Notes: generated by a model from the letters alone, not told the origin. A stretch of 6,601 bases of DNA from Candidatus Sabulitectum sp. (GCA_023145935.1 JAGLDB010000104.1:1-6601); one strand, 5' to 3'. Counted from the stretch's first letter, positions 1 to 6,357 are shown. Numbers and translations are program-made.

Positions 1-81
1 TCCTGGAGACCTTCAGACCACTGCCTCACCTGTGATCTGGATGTGCCTGAAGAATGCAGAGGAGGGTGCAGATTCCGCTAA
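1..81 (+). CDS. C-terminal end of a probable radical SAM/SPASM-type protein (partial, 5' end outside window)
   Basis: An open frame runs in from the left edge in frame 1 and stops at TAA (79-81), giving 26 residues. The tail contains CLTCDLDVPEECRGGC, a C-x2-C-x7-C-x3-C pattern ending in GGCR. This resembles the last cysteine cluster of SPASM domains, which bind an auxiliary iron-sulfur cluster in radical SAM maturases and usually show C-x2-C-x5-C-x3-C with a GGC ending. Two points are unusual: the middle spacing is 7 rather than 5, and only three residues follow the last cysteine, where SPASM proteins often continue further. The radical SAM core would lie outside the window and cannot be checked. 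The gene is convergent with the efflux operon, so no functional link is implied. Another small cysteine-rich metal-binding tail is the main alternative. Confidence 0.5.
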   Translation, partial: SWRPSDHCLTCDLDVPEECRGGCRFR

Positions 82-108
82 ACAGTAGTGCTCGGCGCTT
101 GAACTGTT
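81..108. terminator. Hairpin between convergent genes, possible terminator
   Basis: AACAGT (81-86) pairs with ACTGTT (103-108). Inside it, AGTGC (87-91) pairs with GCGCT (95-99) with one G-T wobble and a TCG loop, leaving a three-base bulge at 100-102. It begins at the last base of the left gene's stop codon and lies just past the end of the RND gene on the other strand. No run of T follows on either strand, so it is not a classical intrinsic terminator. It may only be an mRNA 3'-end stem. Confidence 0.3.
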
Positions 109-121
109 ACTTCACCGTCAG

Positions 122-3100
122 CTATTTCTGTAACTTCCGTTCAAGCCACCAGCTGTAGACCACCGGAACTATCAGCATGCTGAGGAACTCCAGGATCATT
201 CCACCGAATACGGGGATTGCCATTGGCCTGGCCAGTGTGCTTCCCCGGCCTGAAGCGAGAAGAACAGGGATCAATGCAACGATGGTCGTTACCGTGGTCA
301 TCACAGCAGGTCTTATCCGCATTGTTCCAGCTTGAACAACAATGCTTCTCAGCTGGCTGACTGTTTCAGGTTTTGCCTTCTGCACAATTCTCGTAATGTT
401 TGAGGCCATGAGAACACCGTCATCCACGCATATGCCCAGAAGAGCAATGAACCCCACCACAACTGCAACTGTGATATTGATCTGATCAGGAGCTGCGGCT
501 CCTGTCAAACCTGCATTTTCAAGAAGGTTGTGAACCGCAGGCCAGAACCTCAGACCGAGCAGTCCGCCGGAGACAGCAACAGGAATGCTCCCTGCAAAGA
601 TTATTGCCGGCACGGAGAAAGTTTTGAATTCAGCATACATCAGCAAAAAGATAGAAAGCAGGCAGAGTGGAAGCAGGAGAATAAAGCGCTTTCTGGCTTC
701 CTGCTGGTTCTGCCAGTCACCAACCCACCTGTACCAGTATCCTTCCGGCAGATCAAGAACTCTCTCCTCAGGAGCCATATCCCGTTCTTCTCGAATAATA
801 TCTCCTATTACTCTGTCAGCCTCCTGAATAAGACTTCCCTGATCGCGACCTGAAGCATTCAGCATAAGGTACGCTACCGGATCTCCACTAACTGATCTTA
901 TTGCAGCAGGCCCGGGTTCAGTAGTAATTGCCGCAACCATTGATAGCGGATACTGTATTCCATTCACAGATGACACTAGAACCCTTTCCAGGTCATCGGT
1001 TCTGTCACGGAAATCCTTCAAATATCTGACTCTGATAAGATTTGAAGAATATCCATCTACTATTTCGCCGGCAACCACCCCGCCGATTGCCCCTCTAAGG
1101 CCAAGACTAACAGCGGACATTGGAATTCCAAGAAGCGCTGCTCTCTCCCTGTCTACTGAAATCCTGGCATAAGGTTTCCTGCCTGTTCTGAGAGCACTGA
1201 TGTCACGGGTTCCCGGGATATCTCTGAGGATGCCTTCAAGAGCTATTGCGATCCTTTCCGCTTCCAGAGGGTCTTCCCCGTGTATTTCAATTCCGATCGA
1301 GGTTCTTATACCGGATTGCAACATCACTATCCTCGTCTCAATTGGCTGCAGCCAGGAAGGTGCGATACCGGGCATTTCAACCGCAACTCTAAGAGAATCA
1401 AGAATATCCTGTTCTGTAACTCCCTCTCTCCATGAACTTTGCGGATCTAGAGTAATCACTGTTTCAATCATCCCTGCCGGAGCAGGATCAAGGGGAGAGT
1501 CTGCACGGCCTGCCTTGCCCACAACCCTGTTCACCTCAGGAATGGCTGCCAGAGCTGCATTCTGGTTTTCCATAACCCTACCGGTTTCATTAAGTGATCC
1601 TGCAGGAAGAAGAGAAGGCATGAATAGAAAACTGCCTTCATCAAGAGGAGGCATGAACTGAGTACCAAGACCGCTTAAAGCGGTAAAACCAAGGAGTATC
1701 ATCAAGACAGGCAGGGCTATAAAGACACTTCGGTGCCCCATGCACCAGGTAAGCAGTGGTTTGTACTTCCTTTCAAGAAGACCAGGGCCCTTTGACTTCT
1801 CTCTTTGCTCTCTTACAGACCACCAGCCCAGCAGAGAGAGGCTCATTGCCATGACCACTGCTGTTCCCAGTCCCGCACGTGAGCCAGTCCATCCCCCGAG
1901 AAGGCCCAGCCCCAGAGAGGCGGCAAATGCAAGTCTGATCCTGCCTTCAGGTTTACTCAGGAAGAGTTTAGCTGCTGCCGGAATAAGAGTAAATGCAGTA
2001 AGCCCTGCTCCAGCAAGTACAAGTGTTTTTGTCCATGCAAGAGGCTGGAACAGCTTACCGCTCTGCCCGGTGAGGAAGAACACGGGAATAAAGCTGATGA
2101 TTGTGGTGCCGAGGCTGGTTAGAATAGGCCCGGCAACGGTGTGAGCAGCCTCTGCAATCGTACCGGTTCTTCTGTGCACAGCCTCCACCATAACTATTCC
2201 CATGTCCACCAGAGTTCCAATGGCCACGGCAATCCCCGCATAACTCATGATGTTCGCAGGCACGTTGAGGATCTTCATGGCAATGAAACAGAGCAGTATT
2301 GCAAATGGTAGACTGGCGGCAACAAGAAGTGCCTCACGGGCTCGGCGAAGAAAGAAGAACACAATACCTATAGTTATGAAGATTTCCCAGATGATTGAAT
2401 CCGTAAGTGTTTTTGTTGTCTCTTCAATCAGTGTTCTCCGGTCGTAGTAGGGGTTAACGGAAACGCCTTCAGGAAGGGCCGTTTTCAACAACTCAAGCTG
2501 TTCCTCTACTCCGTTAATTACATCCACCGGGTTTGCTCCCATTCGCATGGTTACAATTCCACCAACTGTTTCGCCACTCTCATCGGCAAGTATTCCGCGC
2601 CGGGGTCCCGGTCCCCAGTAGACCTGTGCAATATCCCCTACTCTTACAGGGATACCGTTCTTCATAACAACAACTGTCTGCCTGAGCTCCTCCGGGGATG
2701 AAGGTTCCGTAAGCCCCTCAACAACTATCTCCATGCCGGAGATCTCCAATGCCCCTGCTGCAAAGTCCCCACCGGAGTTCTGGACAGCCTGGAGAAGAGT
2801 ACTGAGATCAATACCGTGCTGCCACAGCACTGCTGGATCTGCTTCAACAATCAGCTCTCTGCTGAACCCGCCTACACCAGCCACCTCTGCAACTCCTGCT
2901 ACCATCAGTAACTGTCTCGCGATCACATCATCATGCAGGTCGCGAAGAATCCCCGAGTTCTGCGGTCCGTCAACGGTGTACCAGAATATCTGCCCCAGAG
3001 CTGTTGCATCCGGACCGAAAGTTATTCTTGCGTCCGAAGGAAGGGAAGAGGTTACCTCCGCAACTTTCTCCATAACTCTGGTTCTGGCTGTGTAGAAATC

Positions 3101-3400
3101 CATATCGTCACTGAAAACAACGTATAGCTGAGAAAAGCCGAATGCGGACATACCTCTGACTCCGGTCATTCCCTGGAGGCCAGAGACCGCACCGGTCAGC
3201 GGCAGTGTTATCTGCTCGTAAACCTCTTCCGGACTTCTGCCCTCCCAGGCAGCAGCAATGATAACCTGATTTTCAGAAACATCCGGCAGAGCATCAACTG
3301 GAATGGTTGAGGCTGAATGAATACCAACAGCAGCCAGCATCGCCGCTACTACCAGAACCGGAACAGGGTTTCCGGTTACCAGGCTCAGCATCCTTTTCAC
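122..3400 (-). CDS. cusA: CusA-like heavy-metal RND efflux pump, predicted Cu(I)/Ag(I) type
   Basis: This is an inner-membrane proton-driven pump of the HME branch of the RND family, 1092 residues against about 1047 for E. coli CusA. Visible segments are TM1 (about 10-30), a first periplasmic domain (31-333), TM2-TM6 (336-480), TM7 (558-578), a second periplasmic domain (579-903) and TM8-TM12 (905-1087). TM4 carries AIGTLVDMGIVMVEAVH with Asp399, matching the proton-relay Asp405 of CusA. Met594 (FLFMPSLLP), Met644 (PAGMIETVITL) and Met693 (RIVMLQSGIRTSIG) match CusA Met573, Met623 and Met672 at a constant offset of 21, supporting Cu(I)/Ag(I) transport. TM10 has Asp993-Asp994 where CusA has Glu939-Phe, and the CusA Lys984 position is Ala1032. 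An extra hydrophobic hairpin lies at about 488-528. The start is GTG, overlapping the adaptor stop by 4 nt, with AGGTGA 6 nt upstream. It is the last gene of the operon. Confidence 0.95.
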   Translation of the reverse strand: MKRMLSLVTGNPVPVLVVAAMLAAVGIHSASTIPVDALPDVSENQVIIAAAWEGRSPEEVYEQITLPLTGAVSGLQGMTGVRGMSAFGFSQLYVVFSDDMDFYTARTRVMEKVAEVTSSLPSDARITFGPDATALGQIFWYTVDGPQNSGILRDLHDDVIARQLLMVAGVAEVAGVGGFSRELIVEADPAVLWQHGIDLSTLLQAVQNSGGDFAAGALEISGMEIVVEGLTEPSSPEELRQTVVVMKNGIPVRVGDIAQVYWGPGPRRGILADESGETVGGIVTMRMGANPVDVINGVEEQLELLKTALPEGVSVNPYYDRRTLIEETTKTLTDSIIWEIFITIGIVFFFLRRAREALLVAASLPFAILLCFIAMKILNVPANIMSYAGIAVAIGTLVDMGIVMVEAVHRRTGTIAEAAHTVAGPILTSLGTTIISFIPVFFLTGQSGKLFQPLAWTKTLVLAGAGLTAFTLIPAAAKLFLSKPEGRIRLAFAASLGLGLLGGWTGSRAGLGTAVVMAMSLSLLGWWSVREQREKSKGPGLLERKYKPLLTWCMGHRSVFIALPVLMILLGFTALSGLGTQFMPPLDEGSFLFMPSLLPAGSLNETGRVMENQNAALAAIPEVNRVVGKAGRADSPLDPAPAGMIETVITLDPQSSWREGVTEQDILDSLRVAVEMPGIAPSWLQPIETRIVMLQSGIRTSIGIEIHGEDPLEAERIAIALEGILRDIPGTRDISALRTGRKPYARISVDRERAALLGIPMSAVSLGLRGAIGGVVAGEIVDGYSSNLIRVRYLKDFRDRTDDLERVLVSSVNGIQYPLSMVAAITTEPGPAAIRSVSGDPVAYLMLNASGRDQGSLIQEADRVIGDIIREERDMAPEERVLDLPEGYWYRWVGDWQNQQEARKRFILLLPLCLLSIFLLMYAEFKTFSVPAIIFAGSIPVAVSGGLLGLRFWPAVHNLLENAGLTGAAAPDQINITVAVVVGFIALLGICVDDGVLMASNITRIVQKAKPETVSQLRSIVVQAGTMRIRPAVMTTVTTIVALIPVLLASGRGSTLARPMAIPVFGGMILEFLSMLIVPVVYSWWLERKLQK

Positions 3401-4563
3401 AATTCGTCACCTGTATTCATAAGTGATGTTACGCCTGTAAGCTCCGCCTGAGAGTCCAGAAGAAACGCTCCATCGAGCACCACTCTATCCCCGGCCACAA
3501 GCCCGCTCACCACTGGATAGTAAGGCTCTGAATTATCATCAAAGGAAAGCTCTCCAATTTCCACCACCCGTGGCAGGTAATGAGAATCTCCCAGGTCCAA
3601 ATAGACCACGCTGCGCTCCCCCAGAGAGAGAACTGCCCGTTCTGGAACGGCAACAACAGTTACTGCAGCATGGGTGAACCGTACTTCCGCCATCACATAC
3701 GAACCGGGAACCACAGACAGGGAGTCGGGGAGCAGTGAAAAGACGGGAAGGGTAAGGGTCCCCGGGTCCAGCTGAACAGCCATACGATCAATTGATCCGT
3801 TCCAGTTCTTCCCTGAAATACTGGAAGAGACAGGCAGGCCAGTTTCAACTCCATGAACCATGTTTTCCGGAATATCGATCCGAAGTTCACGACCATTCGA
3901 CTCAATAACCGCCGCCAGCGATGTACCCCTGCTTATCCAGCTGCCTGAGTTCTTTAAAACAGCACCGATTGTTCCGGCAACTGGCGAGCGGATGTAGGCA
4001 ATACCAGAAGGATCTGTTTCGCTGCCAGGCTGACTCCCAAGTTCAAGCAACCTGCTTGAAGCAGCTTCAATAAGAAATGAATCACCGGAAACAACTGCTG
4101 CCTGGTAATCACCCCGTGCACTTTGCACCTGAGGGGAATGGAGGACAGCAAGGATCTGCCCCCGGTCAACCTGTTCACCTGGACCTGTAATTCTCAAATC
4201 GGTTATTCGACCGTCAACCCATGCTGTGGCTTCAACCACAGATTCGCTTGCAAGGACGACCTGTGCCGGAAACCGGCGAACCGTGGCCAGATCCCTTAAT
4301 GTGATGTCAACCGAGCCAAGGCCGGCCAGCGCTGTTCCCACATCACTGACTATTATGGTGTCACCTGTTTCAACCAGTTGCTCCAATTCCATCCCGCAAA
4401 CAGGACAGATACCGGGAGAATCAAGTACCACACAGAGCATCGGGCAGGCATAGCTGCCCGAGCTCTCTATGGTTGTGATGCCGCCAAAAAGCAGAAAGAC
4501 GGAAGCCCCTGCTATCAGAGCCGCTGTAACAGGTAAAGCCCTGGCAATTATCCCGCGTGACAT
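3397..4563 (-). CDS. cusB: CusB-like periplasmic adaptor with N-terminal heavy-metal-binding domain
   Basis: This is the membrane-fusion protein linking the RND pump to the outer-membrane channel, 388 residues. An N-terminal hydrophobic segment (9-29) acts as signal or anchor and no lipobox cysteine is seen. Residues 36-63 form a heavy-metal-binding domain like those on many CusB homologues: CPM at 40-42 and CPVCGM at 53-58. The usual His-Pro after CPM is Leu43-Cys44 here. The barrel-sandwich (lipoyl-like) halves are at about 110-143 (GRITDLRITGPGEQVDRGQ, then LHSPQ) and 188-218 (IRSPVAGTIGAVL), separated by a short helical hairpin (146-176). The beta-barrel (225-298) and membrane-proximal domain (300-372) follow. 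The ATG at 4563 is the only possible start because an in-frame TGA lies 12 nt upstream. No clear Shine-Dalgarno is seen, and the 16-nt overlap with the upstream lipoprotein gene suggests translational coupling. The TGA stop lies in the GTGA shared with cusA. Confidence 0.92.
   Translation of the reverse strand: MSRGIIARALPVTAALIAGASVFLLFGGITTIESSGSYACPMLCVVLDSPGICPVCGMELEQLVETGDTIIVSDVGTALAGLGSVDITLRDLATVRRFPAQVVLASESVVEATAWVDGRITDLRITGPGEQVDRGQILAVLHSPQVQSARGDYQAAVVSGDSFLIEAASSRLLELGSQPGSETDPSGIAYIRSPVAGTIGAVLKNSGSWISRGTSLAAVIESNGRELRIDIPENMVHGVETGLPVSSSISGKNWNGSIDRMAVQLDPGTLTLPVFSLLPDSLSVVPGSYVMAEVRFTHAAVTVVAVPERAVLSLGERSVVYLDLGDSHYLPRVVEIGELSFDDNSEPYYPVVSGLVAGDRVVLDGAFLLDSQAELTGVTSLMNTGDEL
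3407..3412 (-). promoter_or_regulatory. Ribosome binding site deciding the GTG start of cusA
   Basis: AGGTGA on the minus strand sits 6 nt before the GTG at 3400-3398, inside the end of the adaptor gene. The next in-frame ATG (codon 4) would be 15 nt away, so GTG is the better start. Confidence 0.7.
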
Positions 4564-5057
4564 GCCATTGGTTCATCACTGGCCTGAGAAGCGCACTCCT
4601 CACACATTTCCTCATCTGTGCAATCAGGGCAAGCTGCTTCCATGTGTTCCGCACAAGTTGCACACATTTCATCTTCTGTGCAATCGGGGCACCCCGCTAT
4701 TTCCTCAGTGTCTCCTCCGGGGCAACAACCGGAAGCGTCCGGACCTTCACAGTCAAGAACTGCAGACAAATCCACAGTTACAGATGGATCCTCACAGAGA
4801 ACCTTCATGTACTGCTGTGGATCAGCAAGGAAATCAGCATCGCAGCCCGCACAGCAGAAGTGAATTCTGTAACCCTGCCAGTCAAGGTATTCTCCATCCA
4901 TTACTGCATCACCCATAACAGGACAGGTCGTATTCGCAAGGTCAACAATACCTTCGGGTATTGTTTCTTCAGTTTCAGCTTGTATTTCCTGCTCCGGAGC
5001 ACCGCACGCTGCAAACAGCAGCATCGATAGAGCAAGAACGCCAATTATCATCTTCAC
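4548..5057 (-). CDS. YHS-domain, cysteine-rich predicted lipoprotein in the cusF position
   Basis: A 169-residue predicted periplasmic metal-binding lipoprotein. A signal peptide ends in LLFAAC (acylated Cys18; Phe at -3 is a weaker lipobox residue), followed by an acidic linker (21-40). Residues 43-86 are a YHS/TRASH-type domain: CPVMG (45-49), Tyr57, GYRIHFCCAGC (62-72), Phe76 and DPQQY (79-83). The tail from residue 88 has 13 cysteines, Met/His residues and many acidic residues. It contains two tandem 20-residue units, Cys123-126-132-135 and Cys143-146-152-155, each C-x2-C-x5-C-x2-C, and ends MACHAG. The YHS family is associated with heavy-metal proteins; the role of this tail is unknown. 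It lies between the outer-membrane channel and CusB genes, where E. coli has cusF, so a Cu(I)/Ag(I) chaperone or sink is inferred. It shares no visible similarity with CusF. The tail could alternatively be structural zinc knuckles. The GTG start is favoured by AGGAGA 6 nt upstream. Confidence 0.88.
   Translation of the reverse strand: MKMIIGVLALSMLLFAACGAPEQEIQAETEETIPEGIVDLANTTCPVMGDAVMDGEYLDWQGYRIHFCCAGCDADFLADPQQYMKVLCEDPSVTVDLSAVLDCEGPDASGCCPGGDTEEIAGCPDCTEDEMCATCAEHMEAACPDCTDEEMCEECASQASDEPMACHAG
4601..4691 (-). repeat. Two 31-bp direct repeat units, 60-bp period, inside the YHS lipoprotein gene
   Basis: Positions 4601-4631 and 4661-4691 match at 28 of 31 bases (differences at 4611/4671, 4614/4674 and 4626/4686). 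The period is exactly 60 bp, so the frame is kept. Each unit encodes CPDCT-x3-MC, the core of the cysteine repeat. The flanking 29 bp of each period are much less alike, although the second CxxC is kept in protein. This points to an internal duplication under selection for the cysteines. Confidence 0.85.
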
Positions 5058-6259
5058 AGGAATTCTCCTTCATCTGTTACAGCCCCGGCAAGCTCCAGCC
5101 ATCTGGCTGTTGTGCTGACCAAAAGGGCTTCTTTTTCAACTATGGTCATTTGTATTGTCAGATTGTTCTGCAGCGACGAGACCAATGTTCCATAGGATCC
5201 CCTGCCGGCAATCCAGGCCTGGGAAGCGGATAAAACTGCAGACTCAGACAGTGGCAGTATTTCTGCCAGTAGTATCAGCTCATCAATAATGTTCTCTACA
5301 CTTGCCTGCCTGGAAGCAAGCTCCGCCTGGATTTCTCCCTGTATCTGCAGGAGATGAGCTTCTGATCCCGCAAGCGCAAGTTCTGCCTTTTCAACTCTTG
5401 CTCCATCTCCTGAATAGCCCAGAGGAAGAGTAATGCCAGCTGAAACCATCCAGCTGTCTCGTCCCGGTGAAACGGCTCCCCCTTCTACTTCAGGGTACCC
5501 GACAGGTGAATATGAGATGCCTGTGACAAAATCAGGCATTCTCAAAGCTTTTGCTCTGGAAAGATCTGCTTCCGAAGAAGTAACCGATGCAAGGGCTATT
5601 CTTATTGCAGGCGGGTTCACTAAGGCATTTGCTATTCTCTCTCTGAACCAGTCAGGAGAGGGAACCGGAGATTCATTAAGACCACCAATCCCTGTGAGAG
5701 CTTCCAGCTCACCGAGATGTGCCCTGAGCAGATTCTGCTCAAGGAGTGGTTTCTGCTCGGCAAGAGCAGTTCTTACCCGCAGATCTGCAAGAGCAGACTG
5801 CTCCATCATCAGAGCTGAAGAGGCTCCTGCAGCAGATGCAAGAAGTGAACTCATGAATACTGATGTTTTCTGAGAGATTCTTTGCCTCTCACCTGCTCTG
5901 TAAACATCAGCCCATGCTTTTGCTATTTCTGTTCTCATGTGCAGTTCAAGCATTTCCCTGTTTGTTTCCGCCAGGGCAAGGGATGTTTCAGCAACATCTC
6001 TGGATGCGGATAGCAGTCCGGGCCATGGGATCCTCTGCTGAAAACCAATGGACCCGAGAACCGGACCGTTCCGGGTCTCCACAGGAGAACCTGCCATTGA
6101 AAACTGCAACACAGGGTTTGGAAGCACAGCTGCAAATGAGACAGCTGCCTGGTTTCCGCTAAACTCCAGAGCATATTCATCAGCCCAGTGAGCTTCAGAA
6201 AGAGCTTCAAGCCACATGGCACCTGGTCCTGCCCCGATGATAAGTAGAAGAAGAAACAT
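5054..6259 (-). CDS. TolC/CusC-like outer-membrane efflux channel protein
   Basis: This is the outer-membrane factor of the tripartite pump, 401 residues, slightly short for the OEP family (usually above 410). A short hydrophobic N-terminus (2-19) serves as signal peptide; no lipobox cysteine is seen, unlike E. coli CusC, which is a lipoprotein. Two OEP repeats are visible. The first has a beta-strand region LPNPVLQFSMAG (46-57), then GFQQRIPWPG (72-81), typical of metal-efflux members, and a long helical coil (about 82-190). The second has MPDFVTGISYSPVGYP (241-256) and WMVSAGITLPLGY (270-282), followed by helices rich in Ala, Leu and Glu (288-392). It is the first gene of the operon. The ATG at 6259 has AGGGGT 6 nt upstream. 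Its TGA stop overlaps the next gene's GTG by 4 nt. The substrate is set by the partner pump, not by this protein. Confidence 0.92.
   Translation of the reverse strand: MFLLLLIIGAGPGAMWLEALSEAHWADEYALEFSGNQAAVSFAAVLPNPVLQFSMAGSPVETRNGPVLGSIGFQQRIPWPGLLSASRDVAETSLALAETNREMLELHMRTEIAKAWADVYRAGERQRISQKTSVFMSSLLASAAGASSALMMEQSALADLRVRTALAEQKPLLEQNLLRAHLGELEALTGIGGLNESPVPSPDWFRERIANALVNPPAIRIALASVTSSEADLSRAKALRMPDFVTGISYSPVGYPEVEGGAVSPGRDSWMVSAGITLPLGYSGDGARVEKAELALAGSEAHLLQIQGEIQAELASRQASVENIIDELILLAEILPLSESAVLSASQAWIAGRGSYGTLVSSLQNNLTIQMTIVEKEALLVSTTARWLELAGAVTDEGEFL
5064..5069 (-). promoter_or_regulatory. Ribosome binding site deciding the GTG start of the YHS lipoprotein
   Basis: AGGAGA on the minus strand lies 6 nt before the GTG at 5057-5055, within the last codons of the TolC-like gene. 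The alternative ATG two codons later would have a 12-nt gap, so GTG is preferred. Confidence 0.75.
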
Positions 6260-6265
6260 ATTTTT

Positions 6266-6271
6266 ACCCCT
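6266..6271 (-). promoter_or_regulatory. Ribosome binding site of the TolC-like gene
   Basis: AGGGGT on the minus strand lies 6 nt (AAAAAT) before the ATG at 6259-6257. It supports this ATG even though the resulting signal peptide is short. Confidence 0.6.
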
Positions 6272-6284
6272 GCGCTCTATTTCA

Positions 6285-6297
6285 TACCTTATAGGTA
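6285..6297. promoter_or_regulatory. 13-bp palindrome, candidate operator of the efflux operon
   Basis: TACCT (6285-6289) and AGGTA (6293-6297) form a perfect inverted repeat around TAT. It lies 26 bp upstream of the TolC-like ATG, among the candidate promoter elements, where a repressor or activator could act. The arms are short and no family match is claimed. Confidence 0.3.
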
Positions 6298-6333
6298 GGA
6301 ATTATCTAAGTATATACACAAAGCCAGCTGTTA

Positions 6334-6346
6334 TGTTCCCGGAACA
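6334..6346. promoter_or_regulatory. 13-bp palindrome just upstream of the metallo-hydrolase RBS
   Basis: TGTTCC (6334-6339) and GGAACA (6341-6346) are perfect inverted arms around a single C. It ends 5 bp before the Shine-Dalgarno of the plus-strand gene. The one-base centre makes a tight RNA hairpin unlikely, so a dimeric DNA-binding protein site is more plausible. Confidence 0.35.
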
Positions 6347-6351
6347 CAGAC

Positions 6352-6357
6352 AGGGAG
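6352..6357 (+). promoter_or_regulatory. Ribosome binding site of the MBL-fold gene
   Basis: AGGGAG lies 6 nt before the ATG at 6364. It fixes the start of the edge-truncated gene over the internal ATG at codon 11. Confidence 0.7.

Noticed and set aside
1..50. A minus-strand gene continuing leftward after the RND gene, from a GTG in this stretch
   Set aside because: There is no Shine-Dalgarno, only a few codons are visible, and the plus-strand cysteine motif explains the same DNA better.
530..853. Plus-strand open frames opposite the C-terminal part of the RND gene
   Set aside because: They are antisense to the conserved TM8-TM10 region and have no ribosome binding site or family motif.
1200..1661. 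153-codon plus-strand open frame inside the RND gene
   Set aside because: It lies wholly antisense to conserved pump sequence including the metal-binding methionine region, and has no recognisable protein features.
4469..4918. 149-codon plus-strand open frame opposite the cysteine-rich lipoprotein gene
   Set aside because: It is antisense to two well-supported genes, has low-complexity His/Pro/Gln-rich composition, and has no domain or ribosome binding site. It is a shadow of the minus-strand codons.
4548..5057. The small operon gene as a true CusF
   Set aside because: It has a YHS domain and cysteine repeats instead of the small CusF beta-barrel with its Trp/Met/Met/His copper site. Only the position matches.
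6281..6300. CueR/MerR-type operator in the divergent promoter
   Set aside because: CTTATAGG has some resemblance, but the expected longer spaced inverted arms in a 19-20 bp promoter spacer are not present.
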